Of a stretch of 64,000 nucleotides of DNA, positions 45,157 to 53,826 are shown piece by piece. Below the pieces are notes generated by a model. The model ran no database searches and was not told where the DNA came from. It saw only the letters and a program-made list of their open reading frames with translations. Position numbers and translations under genes: made by a program. Location: the NCBI RefSeq assembly GCF_002954405.1, contig NZ_MQWC01000004.1, positions 3,350,668-3,414,667 on the forward strand, in the 5' to 3' direction. Origin of the DNA: Salinibacter sp. 10B (lineage in GTDB: Bacteria > Bacteroidota > Rhodothermia > Rhodothermales > Salinibacteraceae). Numbering within the stretch: position 1 is the first letter of the stretch; each line of letters begins with the position of its first letter.

Positions 45157-45804
45157 TCAGTTCATGCGCGGATCGTCGGGGAAATTGGCGAGCACGGCGT
45201 ATTGCCCTCCCATGCGGCGCAGAATGGTGCGCCAGAGCTGATCGGGCTCAGTGTTGAAGATGAGGTCGGTCGCACTTGGGGATGGGATCCACGCTTCTTC
45301 GTCCAACTCCGCTTCAAGTTGGCCGGGTCCCCAGCCGGCGTATCCGAGGAAGAATCGGAGGTCATTGGCAGTGGCATCGCCCGTCTTGGCGAGTTGCTGC
45401 ACAACCTCAAAATTGCCTCCCCACGTAACCGCGCCCGGCAGCGAGACGCCTCCTGGAATGTCGTCGGGGCGGGTGTGGAGGTAGTGGAGAGTTTCACGTT
45501 GCACGGGGCCGCCGAGATAGAGGGGCGGATCGTAGGCGATGAAATCCTCCAGGACATCGCTCAGCTGCACATCCAACTCCCGGTTCAGAATGAGGCCGAA
45601 CGTTCCCTCGTTCGGCTGGTGCTCGCAGAGCAGAACCACCGTGCGTCGAAAATTGGGATCCTGCATCATAGGTGCAGAGATGAGCAGGGTGCCGGGGGCA
45701 AGGTCGACCTCCGAGTCGGGCATGGCAATCGAGCAATTGGGGCGGGAGGGAAGCACACCGGAGTAGTGCGACGGCAGGGGCTCAGGCAGCCGAACGTCGG
45801 GCAT
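45157..45804 (-). CDS. UPF0301 / YqgE-AlgH family protein
   Basis: 215 residues from the ATG at 45804, which has GGAG eight bases upstream; an ATG at 45723 would give the usual short start ([16 protein letters not shown]), and a GTG at 45900 a longer one. [59 protein letters not shown] and [22 protein letters not shown] are the family blocks. The biochemical role is unknown; the family was named for alginate regulation, though direct regulation is doubtful. Confidence 0.9.
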   Translation of the reverse strand: MPDVRLPEPLPSHYSGVLPSRPNCSIAMPDSEVDLAPGTLLISAPMMQDPNFRRTVVLLCEHQPNEGTFGLILNRELDVQLSDVLEDFIAYDPPLYLGGPVQRETLHYLHTRPDDIPGGVSLPGAVTWGGNFEVVQQLAKTGDATANDLRFFLGYAGWGPGQLEAELDEEAWIPSPSATDLIFNTEPDQLWRTILRRMGGQYAVLANFPDDPRMN

Positions 45805-45931
45805 AGCGTCGTCTCCGTCCCAGTAGGGAGGGGCGAGCGCGGTTCGACGTTCGGTTCCGTCAGCAGAAGCACCAGAGCCGACGGAACGTGCTACTGACAC
45901 GCCCTGGGCCGTGGTTCACTCCGGAACGGCA

Positions 45932-46147
45932 TTACCGACGTTCGTTCGGGCCATCGCGGTCCAGAGCGCCGTCCCGCACGTAGCCGAGCCAATCAATGAT
46001 TTTTCCGACTCCTGCAATCAACGCGGCGGCCAGGAGGAGAGCAGTGCCCAGGGACGGGTAGAGGCTCGTTCCGGGCTCGGAGAGCATCAGCAGCACGAGG
46101 CCGGCGGCGGCAGACACGACGGCGAGACTATAGGCTCCGTTCTGCAT
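45932..46147 (-). CDS. small two-span membrane protein, unknown function
   Basis: 71 residues from the ATG at 46147. Two hydrophobic helices (AYSLAVVSAAAGLVLLML and LGTALLLAAALIAGVGKII) then a charged C-terminus. The N-terminally longer version would overlap the methyltransferase and is rejected. It is just after the exported methyltransferase on the same strand, 38 bases away. I recognise no family. Confidence 0.55.
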   Translation of the reverse strand: MQNGAYSLAVVSAAAGLVLLMLSEPGTSLYPSLGTALLLAAALIAGVGKIIDWLGYVRDGALDRDGPNERR

Positions 46148-46185
46148 GGAAGTGCGAAGAGGCTGGGGAAAAGTTGGGAGCGCCG

Positions 46186-46791
46186 TTATTTCGTGTTTGA
46201 GGAATCCGGAAGGGTCCAGAGAAACAAGGTCTTTGTCTCCGTTGCGAGAGAGGAGCTTCCCATCGAGACCGTACTGTCGGAGGGCCATTCATCGATGTCG
46301 AAGCTGTGGGACACGATGCGGTCGCCGGGGTCAAGCTCGCGCTGCAGTTTGGGGCGCAGGCGGTTGTTCATGTTGGGCCAAAGGTAGAGGGTGACGACGG
46401 TTGCGTCGCTGAGGTCGACGTCGAAGAGATTGCCCTGATGGAATTCGACCCGGTCGGCCACGCCGGCCTGCCGTGCGTTTCGGCGGGCGCGCTGCACGAG
46501 CTGAGAGTCGATTTCCACCCCTACGCCACGGGCCCCAAATTCCTTGGCGGCCATGATGACGATTCGCCCGTCGCCACTGCCGAGGTCATAAACGACGTCG
46601 TTCGAGGACACGTTGCCCAGATGAAGCATTTTACGAGCGACGTGCTGAGGGGTCGGCACGTACGGAGCGCCCTTTTTCGTTGAATCGCTGGCGGGGTACT
46701 CCTGCGCCATGGCGGTGGGCAGGCCCAGCAAAAGCGGAAGCAGGAGCAGGGCGCAGAGGCTCGAAAGGAGGCGCGTACACGATCGGTTCAT
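46186..46791 (-). CDS. exported class I SAM-dependent methyltransferase
   Basis: 201 residues from the ATG at 46791. A Sec signal peptide (SSLCALLLLPLLLGLPTAMA) precedes a Rossmann methyltransferase core: VVYDLGSGDGRIVIMAAKEF is motif I, GVEIDSQLVQRARRNA motif II, FHQGNLFDVDLSDATVVTLY later motifs. The VYDLGSGDGR motif is intact, so it should bind SAM, yet SAM is not normally available outside the cytoplasm. An in-frame start seven codons upstream is possible. Neighbours give no substrate hint. Confidence 0.8.
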   Translation of the reverse strand: MNRSCTRLLSSLCALLLLPLLLGLPTAMAQEYPASDSTKKGAPYVPTPQHVARKMLHLGNVSSNDVVYDLGSGDGRIVIMAAKEFGARGVGVEIDSQLVQRARRNARQAGVADRVEFHQGNLFDVDLSDATVVTLYLWPNMNNRLRPKLQRELDPGDRIVSHSFDIDEWPSDSTVSMGSSSLATETKTLFLWTLPDSSNTK

Positions 46792-46935
46792 GCCGAAATG
46801 GGACGAATCCACAATTCAAGATTGCATCGCTGATGGAGAACAAGTATGATAACAGCCCCATACCGTGACCGGTCCTGGGTCGCGGTCCGAAACAGGCGAT
46901 TCCGATTGATTTTTCTTTGTTCCTCCGATTGCCCC

Positions 46936-47751
46936 ATGGTGCTTCGGCGTCCAGCGTTTGGCATACTTGCTCTTCTGACCCTTCTGGTGGGGGCCTGCAG
47001 TAGCCCAGCGACCATTCCAACGGGACAGATGACGGACTCTCCGACCATCGACGGCTCGCTCGACGACTGGGGAGGACGGCTCACCTATGTCGGCGACCGT
47101 CCGGTGTCGATGAGTGTTCTCCCTACCGATAGTTTGCTATACGTCGCCTTGTCGATACAAGACCCCGAGTTGGTCCGCGCCGTGGCGGCAAATGGGCTGA
47201 CGGTGTGGGTTGACCCGACGGGCAAGCAGAAACGGAACTATGGGATCCGATATCCTCTCGGGCTCCGGTATCAGCGCTCCGGAGAGAGCGCATCCGGAGA
47301 CGCGTCGTCGGTTCAGACTCGGGAGGCTGTGTTCGAACGGGTGTCTCTATCCGAGCTTGAAGTCGTACGCGGGGATTCGGCACGGCGTCGCATCCCTGCC
47401 CGCTTTTCGTCGGGGCTCCGCAGTCAAGCCACACTCGGCCCGGGATCGTTGATTTATGAGCTTGCCGTTCCGGTGGGAAATACGGCGGTTGGTTCCGGTG
47501 AGCGGCGGTACGGCCTTCAGGCCACCCTTGGCAAGAAGGTCGGCATTGGGCTCGAAACCCCCGAGCCGGACGAGGACCGCCAGCGAGTGGTGCCCCAGCA
47601 GGGCGTACCCTCTGTCACGGGTCAGCCCGGGCGGCGAGGCCGTCGGGGGCGAACGGGGCGGCGTCGACAGCAACGGCGCCCGTCGCCACAGCGTCCGGAT
47701 CGTCCGAATCTCGACCTTTGGGTTCAGGTGGCGTCGGACGGGGCGCGGTAG
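46936..47751 (+). CDS. lipoprotein with a CBM9/DOMON-like domain and an Arg-rich tail
   Basis: 271 residues. The signal peptide ends in a lipobox (LTLLVGAC). Then SPTIDGSLDDWGGRLTY and LYVALSIQDPELVRAVAANG match the start of the CBM9-like sugar/heme-binding fold found in many exported proteins. The rest is poorly conserved. The last 40 or so residues are Arg/Pro/Gln-rich (GRRGRRGRTGRRRQQRR), very unlike the acidic neighbours, and the product ends in a more ordinary LDLWVQVASDG strand. Ligand unknown. Confidence 0.65.
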   Translation: MVLRRPAFGILALLTLLVGACSSPATIPTGQMTDSPTIDGSLDDWGGRLTYVGDRPVSMSVLPTDSLLYVALSIQDPELVRAVAANGLTVWVDPTGKQKRNYGIRYPLGLRYQRSGESASGDASSVQTREAVFERVSLSELEVVRGDSARRRIPARFSSGLRSQATLGPGSLIYELAVPVGNTAVGSGERRYGLQATLGKKVGIGLETPEPDEDRQRVVPQQGVPSVTGQPGRRGRRGRTGRRRQQRRPSPQRPDRPNLDLWVQVASDGAR

Positions 47752-47802
47752 CGTGCGGAAGCGTCGCTTTTTCGGGTTGATGCACCCGGCGTACAGCACG
47801 GC

Positions 47803-47839
47803 AATAAAAAACGCCGGATGCCGTTACAGGCATCCGGCG
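47803..47839 (-). terminator. intrinsic terminator after the ECF sigma gene
   Basis: On the minus strand CGCCGGATGCC pairs perfectly with GGCATCCGGCG (11 bp) around a 6-base loop and is followed by TTTTTTATT. It ends the sigma transcript about 58 bases after the stop. The plus-strand copy has no T-run. Confidence 0.92.
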
Positions 47840-47897
47840 CGGATCAGGGGGAATATGGAGGGGCCTCGGAAAGAGCACCGCTGGGAGCTTGCCCAGA

Positions 47898-48563
47898 TTA
47901 CTCGTCCTGGAAGGGATACACGTCTTCGAGGAGCGCCTGGAGCTTGGTTCGGCCACGGTTGATACGGCTCTTGACCGTGCCCATCGGCAGTCCGGTAATC
48001 TCCGCAATCTCGTCGTAGGCAAGCTGCTGAATGTCACGCAGCACCACGACCTCACGGAAGGCCGGCGGGATCTCGTTCATAGCATCCTGGATGTACTTGT
48101 CCTGGATCGTACTCTCCGCGTGTTTATCCGGCGAGAACGATTCATCCGGGATTTCCATCTCGTACTCCTCATTGTCCCGGTTGACGGACTGGATCGATTG
48201 CATCCGGCGCCGCTTCCGTTTTCGGTATTCCGACCGGGCGAGGTTTCCGGCAATGGTGTAGAGCCACGTCGAAAACTTCGCAATGCGCCGGTAGGAGTGC
48301 CGGTTTCTGTGCACGCGGAGGAAGGTTTCCTGCAGTAGGTCCTCACACCGTTTCATGTCGCCCAAGAATCGGTAGAGGTACTGCATGAGCCGGTCCGAGT
48401 ACCGCTCCACGAGAATGTTGAAGGCTTCCACAGTTCCGGCCTGGAACTGGGACATGAGGTCTTCGTCGCTCATCTCCTGGAGCGCTTCGTGCTGACTATT
48501 GTGCGCAGTCCGCTCCTTCGAGGCCGTCTTCTGGGTAACGACTTCTGCTTTGTCTTTCGCCAT
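47898..48563 (-). CDS. ECF sigma factor (RpoE type)
   Basis: 221 residues. Sigma-2 (ILVERYSDRLMQYLYRFLGD, DLLQETFLRVHRNRHSYRR, FSTWLYTIAGNLARSEYRKR) and sigma-4 (IPPAFREVVVLRDIQQLAYD, IAEITGLPMGTVKSRINRGR) are both complete, with an acidic linker between them. It has no anti-sigma gene on either side; the neighbour on the other strand is unrelated. The membrane anti-sigma-like protein at 41657 lies about 6 kb away on the same strand and could be a separated partner. Confidence 0.93.
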   Translation of the reverse strand: MAKDKAEVVTQKTASKERTAHNSQHEALQEMSDEDLMSQFQAGTVEAFNILVERYSDRLMQYLYRFLGDMKRCEDLLQETFLRVHRNRHSYRRIAKFSTWLYTIAGNLARSEYRKRKRRRMQSIQSVNRDNEEYEMEIPDESFSPDKHAESTIQDKYIQDAMNEIPPAFREVVVLRDIQQLAYDEIAEITGLPMGTVKSRINRGRTKLQALLEDVYPFQDE

Positions 48564-49060
48564 ATATGTCGCTGCTCTAATCCCGAAAGGTGTCGAAAAG
48601 GGTGATCGTCAGGGACCCGTGGCCTCCTGAGTAACCACTATGGTCGCGATTATACTGCTGAATCGCAAATGGAAAGTGTTACGAATCAGGCACTCCGCCA
48701 CGTGTTCCCAAACGGCCAAGCATGGGTCATTATTGTGCTGCAAAATGCAGTCCAGAAGGGGGGAATGCGAAAAGGGATGCCTAAGAATCTGTAAAGAGAT
48801 TGCACAATCCGCCAAATCGGCAGGGAGCGTCGGGGGCGACGGACAATTTACCACCGACGTGTCGTCAGGAAGGCCCCCGTTCTAGGTCCGCAACGTCTTC
48901 AAAGCACGACTTGTCCGTCTACGATTCCAGACACCGGTGGTGATTTTCCTCCTGGCTTTCCTATGTTATCCTCTGCACCCATCCCCGTATGCCCTGCTCG
49001 AATGGGCAAGAGGTCATCGGGGCCCTTCCAGTGTCCGATTTCTTTTCCAGAAATTTGTTC
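48564..49060. other. divergent interval between the ECF sigma gene and the isoaspartyl peptidase gene
   Basis: About 500 bases with no convincing gene. It must hold the sigma promoter (minus) and the peptidase promoter (plus). I see no strong palindrome or repeat. Confidence 0.5.
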
Positions 49061-50092
49061 ATGTGCGTCATGTCCACAACCGCTTTTCGCACGTTTGCGC
49101 GATCGTTCCTGATAGGTCTTCTCCTTCTCGGATGGGGTTTGGCGTTTCCTGTTACGGGACAGGCGCAGTCCGGTGACGCGTCGGGGCCGGCAATGATCAT
49201 CCACGGTGGGGCTGGGGGCATGACCCAAGCCGCCATGAGTGACGAGCAGCAAGAACAGTACCGTTCGGCCCTCCGCACTGCGCTCGAAGACGGGTATTCG
49301 GTGCTTCAGGACGGGGGAAGTGCCCTTGATGCCGTGGAGGCGGCCATCACGACCATGGAGAGCGACACGCTCTTTAACTCGGCTCGTGGGGCCGTACTCA
49401 CGAGTGAAAACACGGTTGAGCTTGATGCTGCGATTATGGACGGCAAGACCCGTAACGCCGGGGCTCTCACAGGAGTGAAGACCGTGAAGCACCCGATTCG
49501 ACTGGCCCGTACGATCATGACGGAGTCGAAGCACGTGATGATGGCGCAGGAAGGGGCCGAGACGTTTGCTGAAGAAAACGGGTTGGAAATGGTCGAGAAC
49601 GATTACTTCATCGTTGAAAATCGGCGGTCCGGTTCCGGAGAGGGGGCGTCGGGGGTTGACGCGTCGGAGACGGAGAAATTTGGCACAGTGGGCGCTGTGG
49701 CGCTCGATCAGGACGGAAATCTCGCCGCGGGGACGTCCACGGGAGGCATTTCAAACAAACGGTTTGGCCGTGTTGGCGACTCGCCCATCATCGGAGCGGG
49801 GACGTATGCGAGCAATGAGTCGGTTGCTGTGTCGGCCACGGGACAGGGAGAGTACTACATTCGAAGCGTGGCAGCACACAATGTAGCCGCCCGCGTGCGG
49901 TTCGGCGATGCATCGCTCCAGTCGGCGGCTCGGGCTGCTGTCGAAGAGGCGGAGCAGCTTGGAGGGGTGGGGGGCGTGATTGTACTGGACCCGAACGGCA
50001 ACATGGCGATGCCCTTCACGACGTCCGGAATGTTTCGGGCCTACGCCACGCCCGACGGCACGATGAAGGTCCGCATTTTCGAGGCTGAATAG
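49061..50092 (+). CDS. exported isoaspartyl peptidase / L-asparaginase (Ntn hydrolase)
   Basis: 343 residues from the ATG at 49061 (ATG 49070 is also possible). A signal peptide precedes the plant-type asparaginase fold: MIIHGGAGGMTQ, DGGSALDAVEAAI, GKTRNAGALTGVKTVKHPI, then the autocleavage site KFGTVGAVALD with nucleophile Thr209, followed by AAGTSTGGISNKRFGRVGD and SPIIGAGTYA. The precursor is expected to self-cut before Thr209 into alpha and beta subunits. It removes beta-aspartyl peptides; the periplasmic location is inferred from the signal. Confidence 0.94.
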   Translation: MCVMSTTAFRTFARSFLIGLLLLGWGLAFPVTGQAQSGDASGPAMIIHGGAGGMTQAAMSDEQQEQYRSALRTALEDGYSVLQDGGSALDAVEAAITTMESDTLFNSARGAVLTSENTVELDAAIMDGKTRNAGALTGVKTVKHPIRLARTIMTESKHVMMAQEGAETFAEENGLEMVENDYFIVENRRSGSGEGASGVDASETEKFGTVGAVALDQDGNLAAGTSTGGISNKRFGRVGDSPIIGAGTYASNESVAVSATGQGEYYIRSVAAHNVAARVRFGDASLQSAARAAVEEAEQLGGVGGVIVLDPNGNMAMPFTTSGMFRAYATPDGTMKVRIFEAE

Positions 50093-50117
50093 AGGGGGCG
50101 AACGGGCGCACCGATAT

Positions 50118-51101
50118 TCAGCGTGACGATCCGCCGCCCGGGTTGTCGGGAGGCCCCTGGCCTGGATTGTCGGGAGGACCGGCTCCCGGGGGGCGTCCGT
50201 TCTGGCCGGGCGGTTTTCCCTGCCCCGGAGGACCCGTAGACTCGTTTCCAATGCCGGAGGGGGGACCGCCTCCTGGGATAGAGCCCTGAAACAGGCGACG
50301 AAGGACGTTGGGGGCAGGGGTGCCCTGGGAGATGGCTCGGGCCACGCCCTGGGCAATTGCGCCGGCCGGACGCTGGCTGGTTTGCTGGGCCCGTTCAAGG
50401 GCCGAAGGGAGCTGGTGGAGCGGCTCGGCGTCGTATCCGGCATTAAGAGCTGCGGTGAGCAGTTGCCGGGAGACGGCCGCGTTCCCCTGAGCGCCCGGAA
50501 GATCTGGCATCACACTTACAGCTACGGAGATTTTCCGGAGCGAGACGGGGCGACGTTCCAGGGCGGTGGGAAGCTCGTCCAGAAACGTTTCGACGGTCGA
50601 GAGCGGAACGTCCTGCTGGCGGGCATTTGCTACGTCTGCAATGAGCTGATTGCGGTCGGAAGGAGACGGAGAAGAGCCTACCATGGATTTCACCTCCTCC
50701 CGAGTGAGCCACGTCGACACAAGAGCCCCGCTCTGCTCCAAAGAGGTCTGCAGGTTCTGGAGAACCGGCGTCATCCGGCTGGGAGGAACCTGCTTGGCCA
50801 GTCCCTCCAGGGTTTTGTTGAGAAGAGGGGCAGTTGGGAGGTCGCGCTCGGCAAGAGTGACGGCGGGACGCAGTAAGGGGGGGATGGCCTCGGCAGAGAG
50901 TCCGGCTTGCTCCGCGCGGGAGACGACCGTCTGCATCAGCTCTGTGTCCGCCCCGGCCGCTTTGCCTCGTGTGAGCAGAGACTGTACGGGCGACGTGTCC
51001 TGGCCGGTCGCCGGGCGACTCAGCAGGAGAAGGCTGAGGAGCATCACCGCGAGCGGCCAAGGACGCCCGGATACGGAAATGAAGGAAGGGAGAGTGATCA
51101 T
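50118..51101 (-). CDS. exported protein with a Pro/Gly-rich tail, unknown function
   Basis: 327 residues from the ATG at 51101. A signal peptide (MLLSLLLLSRPATGQ), a helical body (about 35-275) with repeated leucine-rich helices but no family I can name, and a Gly/Pro/Asn-rich low-complexity C-terminus (GPPGQGKPPGQNGRPPGAG and similar). It starts four bases after the end of the barrel gene at 51106, so it is the last gene of the sigma operon. Upstream codons of this long open frame lie opposite the barrel gene in another frame and are not part of it. Confidence 0.6.
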   Translation of the reverse strand: MITLPSFISVSGRPWPLAVMLLSLLLLSRPATGQDTSPVQSLLTRGKAAGADTELMQTVVSRAEQAGLSAEAIPPLLRPAVTLAERDLPTAPLLNKTLEGLAKQVPPSRMTPVLQNLQTSLEQSGALVSTWLTREEVKSMVGSSPSPSDRNQLIADVANARQQDVPLSTVETFLDELPTALERRPVSLRKISVAVSVMPDLPGAQGNAAVSRQLLTAALNAGYDAEPLHQLPSALERAQQTSQRPAGAIAQGVARAISQGTPAPNVLRRLFQGSIPGGGPPSGIGNESTGPPGQGKPPGQNGRPPGAGPPDNPGQGPPDNPGGGSSR

Positions 51102-51105
51102 GGGG

Positions 51106-52332
51106 TCACTGCACTGTACAAATCCCGTTCGTGCCGCCGAAGGAATCCGTGGTTGTGTGGGCGTAGGAGGGGAGGTCGAGCCAGCGTGACTCTGGGCCAT
51201 TTTTGACCCGAAGTCGGTACGCGTACCGTCCCGAGGGGAGGGCAAGGGTGGTCTGCCAGGTGTTTGTATCCGTTCGACGTAGGGGGATGCCGGGGCGAGC
51301 CCATTGGTTAAAATCGCCGGTGATGTAGACGGTCCCCGTTCCATCGTACGGCACGCGAATCCGCACGCCCTCGTCGGTCGTGGCGCAGACGCGTCGCTGC
51401 TGGGGCAGGGTGGGGGATCCTCCCAATACCCCCTCCACTTGAAGACGAAGGCCAGCAGCCAAGCGGACGTCCGTTTCCGAGGCATTCTCCTCAAGGGTTG
51501 CCCGTAGAGCACGGGCTCGTCCAAAGAGCGTAAGGGAGGACCGAGGCGTCCATTCAGCTTCGATCCCCGTTTGGAGGATCCGGTCCCGGGCTGTGCCCGG
51601 CGGCTGAAGCGTTTCGTACTGTAGTTGCTCCACCGATACGTTGCCCCGGACGGATACGCTGTTCGTGGGCCAGTACGTGGCACTGATGTGGCTTCCCGTA
51701 CCGCCGAAGGTGGTTTCTGCCGTAGAGGTGCGGCCCGTGCTATGGTAGAGACGGACCGCGCCCTGTATCCGTTCGGTAAGCCAGTAGGTGGCGCGCAGAG
51801 AGACGAGCCCGCTGGTTTGCCGATCAGTGACCGTAGGCAGCTGCTCAAAACGCTGGCTAGGGCCGGCCTGGAGCGTGAGCATGGTGTTAGAGGTTGGGGT
51901 CCATTGGAGAGTGGGAAGGGCCCACCAACTGTCGCGAGCCGTCCTAACTGTTTCGTGTACGGCAGGGTAGCGATAGCGGGTGCCTCCCCCAAGAAGGCCG
52001 ATGTTCCAGTTTGGGTGTAGCTGGTAGTGAAATCGAAGAAGGCTCTGGGTAAACTGCGGAATCTCCGTACGATTCGGGTGCAGCTGGGCACGCACCATAA
52101 GGTCCGTCTGGGTCCGGCTCGTGTTGCGGCTGAGGCCCACCTGGGACGTTACCGCCAGAAAGGGAGAGGAGACATCCGGATTCCAGGTGCCAAGTACCGG
52201 GTCTAAGTATAGATTCGTTTGGTGTCCTCCGGAGAGCCCAAGGGTGGCGTGTCCGCTCCACTGTTGGGCGGAGGCGGGGCACGCGAGCACACCGGAAACG
52301 ATCACAAGTGAAACAAAAAGAAGGCGCCTCAT
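51106..52332 (-). CDS. outer-membrane beta-barrel protein with a C-terminal CBM48/AMPK1-like domain
   Basis: 408 residues. The signal peptide ends near CPASAQ, then alternating-strand barrel sequence (roughly 30-310) without a plug, then a glycogen-binding-type domain with VRIRVPYDG, VYITGDFNQWARPGIPLRR, TWQTTLALPSGRYAYRLRV and LDLPSYAH (about 320-400). The GDFNQW block is the hallmark of AMPK/CBM48 modules. It is the third gene of the operon begun by sigma at 53686, 69 bases after the anti-sigma gene. The barrel could be a surface receptor that presents the same domain as the anti-sigma factor. Confidence 0.82.
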   Translation of the reverse strand: MRRLLFVSLVIVSGVLACPASAQQWSGHATLGLSGGHQTNLYLDPVLGTWNPDVSSPFLAVTSQVGLSRNTSRTQTDLMVRAQLHPNRTEIPQFTQSLLRFHYQLHPNWNIGLLGGGTRYRYPAVHETVRTARDSWWALPTLQWTPTSNTMLTLQAGPSQRFEQLPTVTDRQTSGLVSLRATYWLTERIQGAVRLYHSTGRTSTAETTFGGTGSHISATYWPTNSVSVRGNVSVEQLQYETLQPPGTARDRILQTGIEAEWTPRSSLTLFGRARALRATLEENASETDVRLAAGLRLQVEGVLGGSPTLPQQRRVCATTDEGVRIRVPYDGTGTVYITGDFNQWARPGIPLRRTDTNTWQTTLALPSGRYAYRLRVKNGPESRWLDLPSYAHTTTDSFGGTNGICTVQ

Positions 52333-52401
52333 GAAGCAGGCCCGAACATCCCAGGGGAGGCCGCGGCAGGGCCGACCATGCGACCTCAGGACACGCGACC
52401 A

Positions 52402-53127
52402 CTAGAGTTTAAGCACGGCATTTCGATCCCCGAATCCGTCGCTCCGTTGGATGGGAGCAAGCGGATCGGTGATCCACCGTTCTCCATTAATCACGAACTG
52501 GTACTCGTGTTCACCCCGAGATACGGGAACGAGTCCGGTCCACACGGTTTGACCGTCCACGCTATGAGGAGAGAGCGGGATTGGATTCCACTGACTGAAG
52601 TCCCCGGCCACAGCCACTGAGTCGGCTGTATTGTCCGTATACCGGAAACGAATCCAGACCGTCTCGTCCTGGGTCGATGCACTGGACGCCTGGTGAACGC
52701 GGGAGGAGGATTGAGCAGTCGACGCTGTTTGGGACGGGGGGGCTTCCGAGAGGGGGGCCTCAGGCCCTTTACTGAGGACGAAGATCCCAAGCAGTGCAAG
52801 GCCCATAGCGACGACCGCAGACATCGGGCGGACCGTTAAGGATACTGGGGTGGTGGCCGTCGTCCACCACGCTCGCATTCGGTCGGCGATGGACGGAGCC
52901 TCGGATTCGGCGTCAGCCACGGCCTCCATGGTCCGATCCGCAAAGTCACGAGGGGGCGTGCTGGCCGGACGAGTGGCGAGGTCCTGGGTCATACGAACCT
53001 CAAACCGAAGGAGCGATCGCGCGTCCGGATCGTCTGCAATGCGGTGCAGAGCCTCCTTTAGGTCTGCTTCGCCCAGTTCTCCGTCTACGAACCGGCGGAC
53101 CAAAATGTCAGGATCCTCACTCGGCAT
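52402..53127 (-). CDS. membrane anti-sigma factor with a periplasmic CBM48/AMPK1-like domain
   Basis: 241 residues. The N-terminal helical anti-sigma-like domain (VRRFVDGELGEADLKEALHR, residues about 8-50) is cytoplasmic, one membrane helix lies at about 101-119 (MSAVVAMGLALLGIFVLS), then a Ser/Gln-rich linker and a glycogen-binding-like module at 156-241 with VWIRFRYTD, VAVAGDFSQWNPIPL, TVWTGLVPVSRGEHEYQFVI and ERWITDPL. The ATG lies 11 bases inside the end of the sigma gene, so the two are translationally coupled. The module should face the periplasm and act as the sensor. Confidence 0.88.
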   Translation of the reverse strand: MPSEDPDILVRRFVDGELGEADLKEALHRIADDPDARSLLRFEVRMTQDLATRPASTPPRDFADRTMEAVADAESEAPSIADRMRAWWTTATTPVSLTVRPMSAVVAMGLALLGIFVLSKGPEAPLSEAPPSQTASTAQSSSRVHQASSASTQDETVWIRFRYTDNTADSVAVAGDFSQWNPIPLSPHSVDGQTVWTGLVPVSRGEHEYQFVINGERWITDPLAPIQRSDGFGDRNAVLKL

Positions 53128-53686
53128 GGCGGTTTTCGAGTAGGGTGCGGAGTTTTTTACGAGCGCGATGTACGCGAACCTTCAGAGCACTCACCGACAC
53201 GTCCAGGCGCTTCGACATGGCTTTATACGTCATTCCGTCTCGGTATTTGAGAAGGAACGGCGTAGCGTACGTGGACGAGAGCTCTTCAAGCGCCGTCCAT
53301 AACTGTTCGTGTCGCTCTTCGGCCATCAAGGTCTCATCCTGTGCTGGTTGATCCCCGGGAAGTGCATCGGCGTCTTCCTGCTCTTCCGTGCGGCTAAATG
53401 CATACGTTTCGCGCCGGACGTTCTTGGCGTAGTCCCGACAGCAGTTGAGTGTGATGCCGTAGAGCCAGGAGGCGAACTGCTCCTGCTTCCGAAGGTCATC
53501 GAGACGGCGATAGGCACGCACGAAGGCATCCTGGGCCAAGTCCTCGGCATCTTCAGGGCTGTCGGCGTACTGGTTTGTAAGGTCGAACACCATGCCCTCG
53601 TACCGATCGACAAGGACGCGGAATGCATCCTCGTCGCCGTTCCGCACGCGGCGGACGTATGCACCATCGCTCTCCTCGGAAGGCAT
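53117..53686 (-). CDS. ECF sigma factor, first gene of the glycan-module operon
   Basis: 189 residues. Sigma-2 has FRVLVDRYEGMVFDLTNQY, DAEDLAQDAFVRAYRRLDDL and FASWLYGITLNCCRDYAKN, and sigma-4 has LSSTYATPFLLKYRDGMTYK and AMSKRLDVSVSALKVRVHR. It opens an operon of four genes with no gap over 70 bases. Its anti-sigma factor follows with an overlap. The regulon cannot be read here; autoregulation is typical of this group. Confidence 0.93.
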   Translation of the reverse strand: MPSEESDGAYVRRVRNGDEDAFRVLVDRYEGMVFDLTNQYADSPEDAEDLAQDAFVRAYRRLDDLRKQEQFASWLYGITLNCCRDYAKNVRRETYAFSRTEEQEDADALPGDQPAQDETLMAEERHEQLWTALEELSSTYATPFLLKYRDGMTYKAMSKRLDVSVSALKVRVHRARKKLRTLLENRHAE

Positions 53687-53826
53687 GAAGCAGGTACGAC
53701 CGATGAAACAAGAGCCCCCGACGGGCCGGAAGAAAGTCTATGGCACAGAATACGTGCCAGGCGGCCGGGTTGATGGCTTCTCATCCAGAAGCGAACGTGA
53801 GGTTTTGGCAACGAGCCCCCCATCTG

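Noticed and set aside
50118-52091. A 657-codon minus-strand open frame whose first half has no homology-like sequence.
   Set aside because: Its upstream half lies opposite the barrel gene in another frame. The real gene starts at the ATG 51101 with a signal peptide.
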